Positions 37,666 through 48,733 of a stretch of 64,000 nucleotides of DNA are shown here, piece after piece. The stretch is from NCBI GenBank assembly GCA_031315995.1, contig JALDRG010000014.1, positions 1 through 64,000 on the forward strand. Reading direction: 5' to 3'. This DNA comes from Nitrospira sp. (GTDB taxonomy: Bacteria > Nitrospirota > Nitrospiria > Nitrospirales > Nitrospiraceae). The stretch's first letter is position 1. Each line of letters begins with the position of its first letter. Made by a program: the position numbers and the translations under genes. The notes beneath the pieces were generated by a model that was not told the DNA's origin, did not search any database, and saw nothing but the letters and a program-made list of their open reading frames with translations.

Positions 37666-38850
37666 ATGGAGAGCAGTAACGTGGCGGACGCTATGGAAAC
37701 GGTAGCCGACGGACTTCGCATCCTGTTCATCGCGCCGGCTCCGCGTGCCGGGACGGTGCAGTATACCCACAACTTAGCCAATGCGCTGGCGGAGCGAGGC
37801 CATCGCGTCACGTTGGTCACGGGTATTGGATTCGAATTGGCTGACTATCCGAGAATGTATCAGACGCTCGAGGTCTTCGACCGGTATCGGCCACGGCCGC
37901 TTCGACTGCTTCGATTTCTGTGGAAGTGTCTGACCTTCCGTCCACAGATCGTCCATCTCCAAGGCGCACAGCACCCGGCGCTCTATATCCTGTTGTGGGC
38001 CATGCTCCGCATGCTGGGGAGTACCTGCTTCGTCTATACCCCGCAGGATGTGTTGCCGAACTCGCTGCGCCCCTATCACATCCGGGCATTTCGCTTTCTC
38101 TATGCGCGTATGCGGCATATCTTCCTGAACGCGAAACAGAATGAGGCGTTGGTCATCGACAATTTCGGCGTACCCTCCGATCGGATTACGGTCCTTCCCA
38201 TCGCCGATCTGACGGCCTTCGTGCGGAAGCATGTTATCCCCGAACCGCCGGATATCCCGCCCGGAAAGAAAGTCGTGCTCTGTTTCGGGCTGATTGAGCC
38301 GAGGAAAGGGATCCACACATTGCTGGCCTCCGCGCCTGAGTTGTTGCGTCAGGTGCCTGATGCACTTCTGCTGATCGTCGGGAAGCCGTTGATGGATCTT
38401 GCTCCATTGCAGCGGCAATTGGCTGAGTTGGAACTGCACGACCGCGTCCGGTTGGTGCCGGAGTATGTCAGCTTCGCGCAGATGGCCGGATACTTCTCAG
38501 CCGCGAGGCTGCTGGTGTTGCCCTACGAAAATGGGTGGAATAGCGGCGTGTTGGCCTCTGCGTTCGGGTTCGGAAAGCCTGTGATTGCCACGCGGGTGGG
38601 CGGCTTCGATGAAGTCGTGAGTCATGAATCGACTGGGCTGCTCGTACCTCCAAAAGATTCGAATGCGCTGGCGCAGGCAGTCGCGCGGCTTCTGATTGAT
38701 GGGGAGCTATATGCGCGCATGGCGGAGAATGTGCAGGTGGCGGCGCGAAACATCTCCTGGGAAGCGATCGCGCGGACCACTGAGGCGCGCTATGAAGATG
38801 TGCTGGGAATAGGAGGGGACTGTGCAGTATCGCAGGCTCGGCAGCACTGA
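37666..38850 (+). CDS. Family 4 glycosyltransferase
   Basis: GT-B transferase of 394 residues: FIAPAPRAGTVQYTHNLANA in the acceptor domain, then LCFGLIEPRKGIHTLL and VLPYENGWNSGVLASAFGFG with EVVSHESTGLLVP in the donor domain. It differs from the 29528 protein throughout and so probably makes another linkage. GGTGAGG at 37652-37658 precedes ATG 37666. The next gene starts 29 bases before this one ends, on the same strand. Confidence 0.87.
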   Translation: MESSNVADAMETVADGLRILFIAPAPRAGTVQYTHNLANALAERGHRVTLVTGIGFELADYPRMYQTLEVFDRYRPRPLRLLRFLWKCLTFRPQIVHLQGAQHPALYILLWAMLRMLGSTCFVYTPQDVLPNSLRPYHIRAFRFLYARMRHIFLNAKQNEALVIDNFGVPSDRITVLPIADLTAFVRKHVIPEPPDIPPGKKVVLCFGLIEPRKGIHTLLASAPELLRQVPDALLLIVGKPLMDLAPLQRQLAELELHDRVRLVPEYVSFAQMAGYFSAARLLVLPYENGWNSGVLASAFGFGKPVIATRVGGFDEVVSHESTGLLVPPKDSNALAQAVARLLIDGELYARMAENVQVAARNISWEAIARTTEARYEDVLGIGGDCAVSQARQH

Positions 38851-39688
38851 CCTCATCCCATCGGTGCTTGGCTTCGGGTGCTCGATGATCGCTTCGTTGG
38901 CGACACGGTACTCGCGCGCCGAGGTGGAGGCGAGTCTTTGCGAAGCCAGGGAAGCGGGTATTACGTTTTTCGATACGGCCGACGTCTATGGTCAGGGCGA
39001 TAGTGAACGATTGCTCGGGAAACTGCTTCGGAGCCGAGGCGAAGGAATGATTCTCTGCACCAAGGCAGGGTTAACGGTCGGTTCGATGGAAGGCGTGGTT
39101 CGGCTCGTCAAGCCGGCCGCCAATTTACTCCTTCGCCGCTGGCGAGCCGCTCGGGCTGTGACCACGCAGGCTCGTCGTCGTCAGGAGCGGCAATGTTTTC
39201 ACCCGGACTATCTTTCTAGACGAATCGAGGGCAGCTTGCGTCGTCTTAACGTGAATCGGATCGATCTGTTTTTATTGCACAACCCCCCGGTGGATGTGCC
39301 GCAACGCGATGCGGTGTTCGAGTTGCTGACACGTTTCAGGACGCAAGGCAAGTTGCGGCACTTCGGCGTGTCCTGCCGATCTTTGGAGGATGCCAACCTC
39401 TGGCTCGGGCAGCCGGATGTCGCCTGTGTGCAGATTCCTCTCGACCGAAGCCGTATGGAGGCGGCCATCCCGGTGCTGGAGCGCGCACGCGCCCAGCAGG
39501 CGGGCGTGATCGCACGGGAGGTGCTTGCGCATGATGCGCTGGCCAAAGGATCCGTTTCCGATGCCTTGCATCCGCTCGTGAAGCGTTCGGAGATCGGCGT
39601 CGTGCTGGCGGGAATGAGTTGCCGTCGGCATGTGCAAGAGAATGTGCGCGCGATGGACGTCGCAACGGGGTATAGCCATGTTGCTTGA
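38822..39688 (+). CDS. Aldo/keto reductase
   Basis: NADPH-dependent oxidoreductase of the AKR superfamily, 288 residues in one TIM barrel. The start YRRLGSTDLIPSVLGFGC, catalytic Asp51 and Tyr56 in DTADVYGQGDSE, Lys81 in LCTKAG and LFLLHNPP are characteristic. It may reduce or oxidise a sugar intermediate with the GMC oxidoreductase that follows, with which it overlaps by 11 bases. AGGAGGGG at 38812-38819 supports the GTG start. Confidence 0.87.
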   Translation: MQYRRLGSTDLIPSVLGFGCSMIASLATRYSRAEVEASLCEAREAGITFFDTADVYGQGDSERLLGKLLRSRGEGMILCTKAGLTVGSMEGVVRLVKPAANLLLRRWRAARAVTTQARRRQERQCFHPDYLSRRIEGSLRRLNVNRIDLFLLHNPPVDVPQRDAVFELLTRFRTQGKLRHFGVSCRSLEDANLWLGQPDVACVQIPLDRSRMEAAIPVLERARAQQAGVIAREVLAHDALAKGSVSDALHPLVKRSEIGVVLAGMSCRRHVQENVRAMDVATGYSHVA

Positions 39689-41336
39689 TGCACGATCGAT
39701 CTCAGACGGAGAGACCCTTTCGGCTGACCTGTGCATTGTTGGCGCGGGTGCCGCTGGGATCACATTGGCGATGGAGTTAGTGCCGACCGGCATGAACATT
39801 ATTCTGTTGGAAGCCGGCGGTAAATCGAAGGCCGGACCGAGTCAGGGTCTCTATCAGGGCTCGCTGAACGATCCGGTTCGTCATCTGCCGCTGGACCAGG
39901 CTCGCTACAGGCAGTTGGGTGGCACGACGTCGCTCTGGGGCGGCCGCTGCATTCCATTCGATAGCCTCGACTTTGATCAACGTGATTGGGTGTCGCACAG
40001 CGGCTGGCCTTTTCCGCAAAAGGCCCTGGATGACTATTACCGGCGGGCCCACAGGTATTGTGAGTGTGGCGACTACGACTACCACGTCACCACCGCGCTT
40101 CCCGGCGCGCCATCCTCTATGGTGCCGGGATTCGAGGACGGAGATGTGAATACGTCCTGTATTGAACGGTGGAGCCCGCCGACGCAGTTTGGGAAGGTCT
40201 ATCGTCCGGTCCTGGCTGCAGCGGATAACCTGCGTGTATTGCTCCATGCGCCAGCCGTCGAATTGCATAGCTCCTTGGATGGCGCGCGCATCGAGTCCGT
40301 CGAAGTGGCGACGTTCGGGGGGCGACGCTTCCATGTGCGGGCGCGCACTGTCCTGTTGGCCGGTGGCGGGTTAGAAACTACCCGGTTGCTGCTCGTCTCC
40401 CGTCGGAGGCATCCGCAGGGGATCGGCAACCACTCCGATTGGTTGGGTCGGGGATACATGTCACATATTCATGGCGTGATTGCGAGCGCCACTCTGACGG
40501 CCGGTCAGGAGGTCATGTTCGGCTATGAAGCGGATCCCCAGGGCGTATTCTGCCGGCGGCGCATCGCCTTTTCCGAAGAAGCTCAGCGCCGGCATCGCCT
40601 CCTGAACCTGTACATGCTGTTGGATCGTCCCCTGGTGGGGGACCCCGAGCATGGCGATGCGGTGCTCTCCGCAGCCTTCTTGCTGAAGCGGCTCCTGGGA
40701 GGCAGACAGCAGGAACAACTGGGAAAGGGGAAGTATGCCCTGTACTGGCGGCATATCAAGAACGTGTTGATGGGGTCGCCCCAAGCCCTGTCGGTCCTGC
40801 CGAAGTTCGGGCGAAAGAGGCTTCTACAGCGCCGCCGTATTCCATCGCTTCTTCTGCGGTCCCGGTCAAATTCCTATTATTTATATTTTCAAAGCGAACA
40901 GGTGCCCGATCGAAACAATCGTGTGACGTTGGATGAGGCACGTGATGCGTTCGGCATGCCTCGCCTCAGGCTGGATTTCCATGTCACCGAGCAAGATCGG
41001 GAGAGCGTGTTGCGTGCGCATGAGCTGATCGATCAGGAGTTGCGTCGGCAGAATTGCGGGTACCTGACCTATTTGGGAAGCGATGTGTCTCGGTTGATGC
41101 ACGACGTGAAGGCAGTGCTGGGTCATCATATCGGAACCACCCGTATGTCCGCAGATCCCTCGCAAGGGGTGGTGGATGAGCAGTGCCGGGTGCATGGGAT
41201 GGCGAATCTGTTTGTCGCCAGCAGTTCGATGTTTCCGACCTCCAGCCACGCCAACCCGACGTTGACGATCGTTGCCATGGCCCTGCGCCTCGCCGATCAT
41301 CTCAAGGTGACACATCTTAGTATAGCGCGAGTCTGA
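39678..41336 (+). CDS. GMC-family FAD oxidoreductase
   Basis: Flavoprotein of 552 residues. The FAD-binding GAGAAG is at 22-27 with Glu in LLEAGGKS, GGTTSLWGGRC follows, and the C-terminal GMC part has HHIGTTRMS near residue 482 and SSHANPTLT near 524, carrying the candidate catalytic His. GMC enzymes oxidise alcohols, often of sugars. No secretion signal is seen, so it acts in the cytoplasm. Coupled with the aldo/keto reductase, it suggests oxidation and reduction of an alcohol or sugar tied to this locus. Confidence 0.85.
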   Translation: MLLDARSISDGETLSADLCIVGAGAAGITLAMELVPTGMNIILLEAGGKSKAGPSQGLYQGSLNDPVRHLPLDQARYRQLGGTTSLWGGRCIPFDSLDFDQRDWVSHSGWPFPQKALDDYYRRAHRYCECGDYDYHVTTALPGAPSSMVPGFEDGDVNTSCIERWSPPTQFGKVYRPVLAAADNLRVLLHAPAVELHSSLDGARIESVEVATFGGRRFHVRARTVLLAGGGLETTRLLLVSRRRHPQGIGNHSDWLGRGYMSHIHGVIASATLTAGQEVMFGYEADPQGVFCRRRIAFSEEAQRRHRLLNLYMLLDRPLVGDPEHGDAVLSAAFLLKRLLGGRQQEQLGKGKYALYWRHIKNVLMGSPQALSVLPKFGRKRLLQRRRIPSLLLRSRSNSYYLYFQSEQVPDRNNRVTLDEARDAFGMPRLRLDFHVTEQDRESVLRAHELIDQELRRQNCGYLTYLGSDVSRLMHDVKAVLGHHIGTTRMSADPSQGVVDEQCRVHGMANLFVASSSMFPTSSHANPTLTIVAMALRLADHLKVTHLSIARV

Positions 41337-41366
41337 GTAGTTATTGTTGCGGGAAAGGGGATCACT

Positions 41367-42380
41367 ATGTATTGGAAGAACAAACGTGTGCTCGTCACCG
41401 GAGGGGCCGGTCAGATCGGCTCCCATCTCGTGGCACGTCTCGCCGCCGCGGGCGCGCAAGTGACCGTGGCGGACAATCTGTGGCGCGGGAAGAAGTCGAA
41501 TCTACTCGGTGAGGACGGGGCGCCGGTAATCGACTTGGATGGACGGTTTCTGGAGATGGATCTGTGCGACTATCGGAACTGCGAGCGGGCGACGGAGGGG
41601 CAGGACATTGTCTATCACCTGGCCGACGTGGTCGCCGGCATCAACTATGTGTTTGGGAACCAGTTCTCACTGTTCAACACGAACCTGATCATCGATTCCA
41701 ATATGCTGCGGGCGGCCATTGCCAGTAAGGTGTCCTCCTACGTGTATGTGGGGACCGCCTGCAGTTACCCGGCTGAACGCCAAAGCAAATTGAACCCGCC
41801 TCCGTTCAAGGAGGACGATGTGTACCCGGCGTCACCTGAATCATCCTATGGATGGAGCAAGCTGATGGGGGAGATGGGATGTGATTTGGCACGTAAAGAG
41901 AAGTTGTTGGATATCGGGATTCTCCGGTTCCACAACGTCTATGGGCCCCACTGTGAAATGTCTCCCGAGAAATCGCAGGTCATCCCGTCGCTGATCCGCA
42001 AGGCCGTCCGGCATCCGGATGAGGAGTTCGTGGTCTGGGGGTCTGGAAAGCAGCGCCGAGCGTTCGTATTCGTGAACGATATCGTGGACGCATTGGTTTC
42101 TGTGGCCACGAAGGGCATGAATCAGGGAGTCATCCAGATCGGCCCCGATTACAGCACCTCGATCAAGGAGATCGCGGAACGGGTCTGTGCAATTTCAGGA
42201 AAGCAGATCAAGATTCGGTTCGACACCAGTAAGCCTGAAGGCGATGTCGACCGGGCCGCCGATTGGAGCAGGGCGCGCGACATCCTCGATTGGTCGCCCA
42301 AGACCAGTATTCAGGAAGGGCTTGAACGGACCTATGCCTGGTGTGAACGGCAGGTATTTCAAGGCGTCGGTCGAGGATGA
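41367..42380 (+). CDS. GDP-mannose 3,5-epimerase-like SDR
   Basis: Extended SDR of 337 residues. The N-terminal loop VTGGAGQIGSH binds NAD, TACSYPAE holds the Ser/Cys region and YGWSKLMGEM the YxxxK pair. DRAADWSRARDILDWSPKTS near the C-terminus matches nucleotide-sugar epimerases. The CSYP-like motif and the neighbouring GDP-sugar genes favour a GDP-mannose epimerase relation, but a UDP-sugar substrate cannot be excluded. ATG 41367 follows GGGAAAGGGG. Confidence 0.75.
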   Translation: MYWKNKRVLVTGGAGQIGSHLVARLAAAGAQVTVADNLWRGKKSNLLGEDGAPVIDLDGRFLEMDLCDYRNCERATEGQDIVYHLADVVAGINYVFGNQFSLFNTNLIIDSNMLRAAIASKVSSYVYVGTACSYPAERQSKLNPPPFKEDDVYPASPESSYGWSKLMGEMGCDLARKEKLLDIGILRFHNVYGPHCEMSPEKSQVIPSLIRKAVRHPDEEFVVWGSGKQRRAFVFVNDIVDALVSVATKGMNQGVIQIGPDYSTSIKEIAERVCAISGKQIKIRFDTSKPEGDVDRAADWSRARDILDWSPKTSIQEGLERTYAWCERQVFQGVGRG

Positions 42381-42487
42381 GGTAGTTGATTTCTGCTCAG
42401 ATCGATCCCGCGTGCGGATGAATGTGTGATGACCCAGGCTGAGTGGGTGCGAGCACCCGAGTCGTAACAAAGAAGTGAGGCAACATC

Positions 42488-44457
<1,970 letters not shown>

Positions 44458-44507
44458 TCGCCGGTGTCCTGTCCTGTCGATGTTACGGCATCGTGCACGG
44501 AACCCTC

Positions 44508-45914
44508 CTAGTTCAGGCAGTTCGGATGTAGCTTTCCATCGGACAGATATACGCAGGAGAGGAGCGCGGCAGTGTTCGTCGTGACGGCGTTTTTCAGGGC
44601 TGTGCCCTGTTGTGTTCCGGGACGGATCAAGCAGTCATAAGGGAAGACTCCTGGAGTCATCCATGAGGGATGTGCCGACCACATAGCAAAACCGTGGACT
44701 TGCGGGTACCCTGAGATGATGCGCGGCAGTCCCGCGGCGATTTTCTGTGCCGCCCAGCTCGAATTCTGCAGCATTCCATCCGCAAAGCCTAATTCCATGA
44801 AGAACACTGGTTTGGTCGGTGCCACTGTTTGCACTTCGCGCATGACTGCATCCAGCGCTGCGAAGTGATTGTCGATGGAGATGACATGGTCCTGGGTCAG
44901 CCCGGGCCAGTCCTTTGCATAGTAGTCGATCATATAGAAATTGAGGCTGACCCAGTCCACATATTGATCGCCAGGATAAAAGTTTGCGAATGAGTGGCAA
45001 CTCTGGAGGAGTTGCCGGGCGTAGGTCTTATCGACCGACGAGGGAAGGTCGTTGACATCGTATTCGATTTGATTCACTTGATTCACGGACCATCCCATCG
45101 TGTCAAACGTGAGGAATTTGAGACCTTCCCGACGGACAAAGAAGTCATAGTAATAACGCTGTGCTGCTTTGAGGCGTTCCGTCCCATCGCAGACGAGAGG
45201 AGTTCCGATGTCGCTGTAGAGCGAGCTGTAAGGAAACGAGGAGGGATTGAACTCCGCAAAGCCACGTTTGTTTTCAATGGCCCATCGTAATGATTTGTCT
45301 CCGCTCGGTCCGAAGCCGCCGAAGTAATCGGCCCCGACTCCGTTAGGTTCTCGTCCCGCAATGAAGAACACCGGCTTTCCATACTGCCGGAGTTCGCTGG
45401 CGAATCTTCGAAGTTCCGTGTCATACACTCCGTTGAGCAATTTATCGACTGTGAATCCCTGGGGCGCTTCCGATTCGCCGGGAGCGGGGTGTGTATTGTA
45501 GGCCTGAACAACAATCACTTTCCCTTCCTGCCATGCCGAGTTGGCCGCCTGCACATCGAAATGTGGCTGTCCTGTCGCGTCGTATCCATTGGCCCACGAT
45601 CCTCGATATTTGGACCAGAGGGCGGTTTTGCGCCCGCTCGCGGCTTCGAACGCGGAAATATCATTCTGAACCCATTCGTATTGCCCCATGTAGAGCCCGC
45701 CTGTGGGAGGCGGGACGATCTTCAGCACCGAATAATCTCTCTGCGTCGTCGCTTGGCTCAAAGGGGGTGTGATGGTTTGTGCTTGCCGCTGCCGTTTCCG
45801 ATTGCTCCACGACTGTGCATCGACCGACGGGGGCGTCGCAAATGAAATCCAAAGCCCTCCAATAAAACTAAGGGCTAAGATGCCGGCAAGGTGTTTCGTT
45901 CTGTGTGTCCTCAT
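44508..45914 (-). CDS. Secreted GH26-like (clan GH-A) glycoside hydrolase
   Basis: Second exported barrel protein, 468 residues, related in layout to the one at 26813. Signal peptide ends near VDA-Q (33/34). The mature part has PPTGGLYMGQYEWVQND, Glu189 in FIAGREPNGVG (GH26 RHExNG region, with His replaced by Arg) and Glu374 in FFMELGFADG as nucleophile candidate. The C-terminal third is rich in aromatics. It faces the locus from the opposite strand. An inverted repeat and GGAGGG lie upstream of its ATG. Confidence 0.7.
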   Translation of the reverse strand: MRTHRTKHLAGILALSFIGGLWISFATPPSVDAQSWSNRKRQRQAQTITPPLSQATTQRDYSVLKIVPPPTGGLYMGQYEWVQNDISAFEAASGRKTALWSKYRGSWANGYDATGQPHFDVQAANSAWQEGKVIVVQAYNTHPAPGESEAPQGFTVDKLLNGVYDTELRRFASELRQYGKPVFFIAGREPNGVGADYFGGFGPSGDKSLRWAIENKRGFAEFNPSSFPYSSLYSDIGTPLVCDGTERLKAAQRYYYDFFVRREGLKFLTFDTMGWSVNQVNQIEYDVNDLPSSVDKTYARQLLQSCHSFANFYPGDQYVDWVSLNFYMIDYYAKDWPGLTQDHVISIDNHFAALDAVMREVQTVAPTKPVFFMELGFADGMLQNSSWAAQKIAAGLPRIISGYPQVHGFAMWSAHPSWMTPGVFPYDCLIRPGTQQGTALKNAVTTNTAALLSCVYLSDGKLHPNCLN

Positions 45915-45926
45915 ATTGAACCCTCC

Positions 45927-45947
45927 GAGTATTATCGCCCAATACTC
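45927..45947 (-). promoter_or_regulatory. Inverted repeat upstream of the GH26-like gene
   Basis: GAGTATT at 45927-45933 and AATACTC at 45941-45947, a perfect 7-bp inverted repeat with a 7-base spacer, 12 bases upstream of the ATG and just beyond the ribosome-binding site. It could be an operator or a leader hairpin that masks translation. Confidence 0.4.
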
Positions 45948-46120
45948 AGCAAGGGCTGTACCATGTGACGAAGTGGGTCCGGGCCTGAAAATCGAGGGAA
46001 ACGGAGTTTTTCCCCTGCCCTGCCTCTGCAGTTAGGGACATTCTTGAACAGAATGCGGGATGGACCATTCAGCAAACGTTGTCAGCCGGATGCTCGCTTG
46101 GAGCGAGGAGGGTGGGCTCA

Positions 46121-46495
46121 CTACGATTTCTCGGGCTCCGCTCCCGGGATGCATTCCTCCGGCATGAGTTCGCCGCCGTGGAAATGAGATAACTGTCTCC
46201 ATTTCTGGAGTACGGTTTTGTCGTCGAAGGTGAGAAGATAGTGTTCGCACCAGATTCCGGGTGTGACCAACCGGTTCCCGGACTGTTGCTCGCGCAATTC
46301 ATAGACCCACACGGTGGCCCCGCCTTCATCTTGTCGAACTGTCTTGGGGGCGCCAAGTTTTTCACGCACCTGAGCCTGAGTGGCCCACCCCTTGGCGGAG
46401 TCCAGATAGGCCGCTTCCTTGTTCTGAAAATGGCTGCAGGCCGCGATCAGCATGGAGATGATGATGAGGTAGAAAGACCGACCGATCTGTATCAT
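46121..46495 (-). CDS. Small lipoprotein, SmpA/OmlA-like
   Basis: 124-residue predicted lipoprotein: hydrophobic start and lipobox SMLIAAC with Cys20. The mature part AKGWATQAQVREKLGAPKTV and VWVYELREQQSG resembles the SmpA/BamE-like fold, small outer-membrane lipoproteins that support assembly or stress response. A strong GGGAGGT precedes the ATG. It stands alone between the GH26-like gene and rpmB. The family call is moderate; lipidation is well supported. Confidence 0.65.
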   Translation of the reverse strand: MIQIGRSFYLIIISMLIAACSHFQNKEAAYLDSAKGWATQAQVREKLGAPKTVRQDEGGATVWVYELREQQSGNRLVTPGIWCEHYLLTFDDKTVLQKWRQLSHFHGGELMPEECIPGAEPEKS

Positions 46496-46762
46496 ATTAC
46501 CTCCCGACCCACATGGGATTCGTTTTTCCTATTCGTCTGCCTGGCAGAGGATTGTACACGGATAGCGTGGGCGCGTCTTCTCCGGACCGAATTTTCTGCA
46601 TCGTCTTCCGTCTGTGTGAGTCCGGCACATTGCAGTCGGCAGACTATTCGTGACGGGGTGTGATGAGTAACCGAAATCGAACCAGGGCGAGTGGACAGAA
46701 GGCGGAACTCGAGTGTGAGCTCAGATGGCGGATTGATGAGATAGGGAAGAAATGCGGAGTAA

Positions 46763-46954
46763 TCAGACGGCTTTTTTGACTAGGCCGGACCGCAGACAAC
46801 GGGTGCATACCCGAATGCGCAAGGCCGCCCCGTTCACGAGTGCCTTCACGCGCTGCAGGTTGGGATTGAAGACGCGCTTCGTTTTGTTGTTCGCGTGGCT
46901 GACGTTATTTCCCGTTTGATGCTTTTTCCCACAGAGATCACAGGCAAATGCCAC
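46763..46954 (-). CDS. rpmB: 50S ribosomal protein L28
   Basis: Large-subunit ribosomal protein, 63 residues. [20 protein letters not shown] and [13 protein letters not shown] are diagnostic, and four cysteines (5, 8, 50, 53) form the zinc-binding C+ type, common outside enterobacteria. GTG 46954 has AAAGGAG 8 bases upstream. Unlike many genomes, rpmG is not adjacent. It has its own promoter on the minus strand. Confidence 0.96.
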   Translation of the reverse strand: MAFACDLCGKKHQTGNNVSHANNKTKRVFNPNLQRVKALVNGAALRIRVCTRCLRSGLVKKAV

Positions 46955-47009
46955 GGCCCTACTCCTTTGTTGCGGCGTCTTTCAACGACTAGTCCTTAGA
47001 TGGGAAGGG

Positions 47010-47039
47010 ATGCTACCATAGCGTCGCCGGCTATGACAA
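47010..47039 (-). promoter_or_regulatory. Sigma-70 promoter of rpmB
   Basis: On the minus strand, TTGTCA (complement of 47034-47039) and TAGCAT (complement of 47010-47015) with an 18-base spacer, about 55 bases upstream of the GTG start. Confidence 0.5.
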
Positions 47040-47108
47040 GCCGCTGAATGAATTCTCTCTTCAAGATGCCAGTCTCGCTCACACCGATCACCCATCGAGG
47101 TCGCACGT

Positions 47109-47366
47109 ATGGATCAGGTGACGCTCGTCGGATTGCTCGCAGGCACCCTTACGACCATCGCATTTATCCCTCAACTTCAGCAGACCTGGCGCACCCGCTC
47201 GGCGCAGGACGTGTCCCTGGGCATGCTGCTCACCTTTGTGACGGGGGTTTTTCTCTGGTTGATCTATGGGCTCATGCTCGGAGCCATGCCCATCATTCTT
47301 GCGAATCTTGTGACCTTGGTGCTGACCCTGGCCATTCTCGTCCTGAAGCTGTGGTATCGCTCGTAG
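47109..47366 (+). CDS. SemiSWEET-type sugar transporter
   Basis: 85-residue membrane protein with three helices, the SemiSWEET triple-helix unit that works as a dimer. The first helix carries TTIAFIPQLQQTWRTRSAQD with the PQ-loop Pro-Gln, followed by VSLGMLLTFVTGVFLWLIYG and a third helix. These carry small sugars by facilitated diffusion. A GAGG precedes ATG 47109. The neighbours give no hint of substrate. Confidence 0.88.
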   Translation: MDQVTLVGLLAGTLTTIAFIPQLQQTWRTRSAQDVSLGMLLTFVTGVFLWLIYGLMLGAMPIILANLVTLVLTLAILVLKLWYRS

Positions 47367-47380
47367 ATGTTGGCAGGATG

Positions 47381-47402
47381 TCGGAGGCCTCTCGGCTTCC
47401 GA
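47381..47402 (+). terminator. Hairpin after the SemiSWEET gene
   Basis: TCGGAGGCC at 47381-47389 and GGCTTCCGA at 47394-47402 form a 9-bp stem with one G-T pair and a 4-base loop, 15 bases after the stop. No T-run, so termination strength is uncertain. Confidence 0.35.
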
Positions 47403-47421
47403 GGTGAGCGCAAGTTTCAAC

Positions 47422-47451
47422 TTGACAACATCGGTTGTGCGCACCTAGAGT
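47422..47451 (+). promoter_or_regulatory. Sigma-70 promoter of the btuFCD transcript
   Basis: A consensus TTGACA at 47422-47427 and TAGAGT at 47446-47451 with an 18-base spacer. Transcription would start just before the cobalamin riboswitch. Confidence 0.6.
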
Positions 47452-47469
47452 TTGTTTCTTTTCAAGACA

Positions 47470-47620
47470 CCTTGGGTCAAGGGAAGAGGGTGCAACACCC
47501 TCGCGGTCCCGCCGCTGTAAATGGGGACGAAACCCGCAGGCGCCACTGTCCACTTCGGTGAACGGGAAGGCGCGGGGAGTAGGACGAACCATAAGCCAGA
47601 AGACCTGCCCAGGGAGCGAC
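47470..47620 (+). promoter_or_regulatory. Cobalamin riboswitch controlling btuFCD
   Basis: Leader with the features of the cobalamin aptamer: AGAGGGTGCAACACCCTC, GCCGCTGTAAATGGGGACG, GGGAAGGCGCGGGGAG and the B12 box AGCCAGAAGACCTGCC at 47594-47609. The hairpin with a T-run at 47674-47708 lies between aptamer and btuF, so bound cobalamin probably stops transcription of the uptake genes. Confidence 0.92.
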
Positions 47621-47673
47621 CCTTTATTCCCTCGTGGGCTGGGGAATAGGCGAGGATGAGATGCGGGTGCAAT

Positions 47674-47708
47674 CCTCAGGGTTCCACATTGGCCCTGAGG
47701 ATTTTTTT
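47674..47708 (+). terminator. Intrinsic terminator, expression platform of the first riboswitch
   Basis: CCTCAGGG at 47674-47681 and CCCTGAGG at 47693-47700 form a perfect 8-bp stem followed by T7 at 47702-47708, directly before btuF. This is a rho-independent terminator, likely formed when cobalamin is bound. Confidence 0.8.
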
Positions 47709-47725
47709 ATTTGCGCGCGGTTCGA

Positions 47726-48733
47726 ATGCTGCCCGTTCACCGGTTCGCAGGCCTGTTCATCGGAGTCGTTGCGTCTGTCCTGCTGGCTTGCCTTGCCCTT
47801 GCGCTTGAAAGCTCCCCGGAAGATCAGACCATGATGAAACGTCGGCAACAAGGCATCCTCACGGGCATGCCGTTCATGGCCAACATCACCCCGCGCACGT
47901 TCATCGACGATGCGGGAAGAAAACTGTATGTCGCCAAGGCGCCGACGCGGGTGGTCTCGCTGGCGCCGAGCATCACGGAGATGCTCTTCGCGTTGGGGCT
48001 GGACGAACAGATCGTCGGAGTCACGGAGTTTTGCGACTATCCCGCCGCGGCGAAGGCCAAACCGAAAATCGGCTATGCCAATCCGAATCTGGAATCCCTC
48101 CTGGCCCTCAGGCCTGAATTGATCGTGGCACCGCGCGAGTTTCACCGCGCCAATGTGTTGGCCAAGCTGGAGGAACTCAAGATTCCGGTCATGCTGCTCG
48201 AAGCCACCTCGGTGGAGAATATTTTTTCGCATATCCACACCTTGGGACGAATTTTCGATCGCTCGCCGGTGGCCCACGCGATGACGCAGGCCATGCGGAC
48301 TCGAATGGCCGAGATCAGCGGGCGAACCGCGCTGCTCCCGCGCGTCCGGGTGTTGTATGTGATCAACAGCCAGCCGTTGATCACTGTCGGCCCCGGGAGT
48401 TATATCCACCAAATGATCGGCCTAGCCGGGGGAATCAACATCGCATCCGGAGCAAGCGCCCCCTATCCGCGCCTGACCATGGAAACCGTCTTGAAGGAGA
48501 ACCCCGAGGTTCTGATCTTTCCGATGGGATCGGTGGAAACGGTGCCACGGAGCGAACAACAGGAATGGCGTCGCTGGACGACGCTGACCGCCGTGCAGCA
48601 GAACCGTTTGCGTGAAGTCTCGGCCGATGCGCTGAATCGTCCCGGTCCGCGGGTGATGGACGGGTTGGAAGCGCTCGTCAGGGTGATTCACCCGGAGGCG
48701 TTCTCTCCCGAATCGGTGCCCGTTTACCCATGA
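47726..48733 (+). CDS. btuF: Cobalamin-binding protein BtuF
   Basis: Periplasmic binding protein of the vitamin B12 ABC importer. TRVVSLAPSITEMLFALGL, VGVTEFCDYP and NLESLLALRPELIVA mark the class III substrate-binding fold. The N-terminus is hydrophobic (FIGVVASVLLACLALAL) and may carry a lipobox at Cys22. ATG 47726 is preferred to TTG 47711. It is followed by btuC and btuD in one transcript under the riboswitch. Confidence 0.9.
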   Translation: MLPVHRFAGLFIGVVASVLLACLALALESSPEDQTMMKRRQQGILTGMPFMANITPRTFIDDAGRKLYVAKAPTRVVSLAPSITEMLFALGLDEQIVGVTEFCDYPAAAKAKPKIGYANPNLESLLALRPELIVAPREFHRANVLAKLEELKIPVMLLEATSVENIFSHIHTLGRIFDRSPVAHAMTQAMRTRMAEISGRTALLPRVRVLYVINSQPLITVGPGSYIHQMIGLAGGINIASGASAPYPRLTMETVLKENPEVLIFPMGSVETVPRSEQQEWRRWTTLTAVQQNRLREVSADALNRPGPRVMDGLEALVRVIHPEAFSPESVPVYP

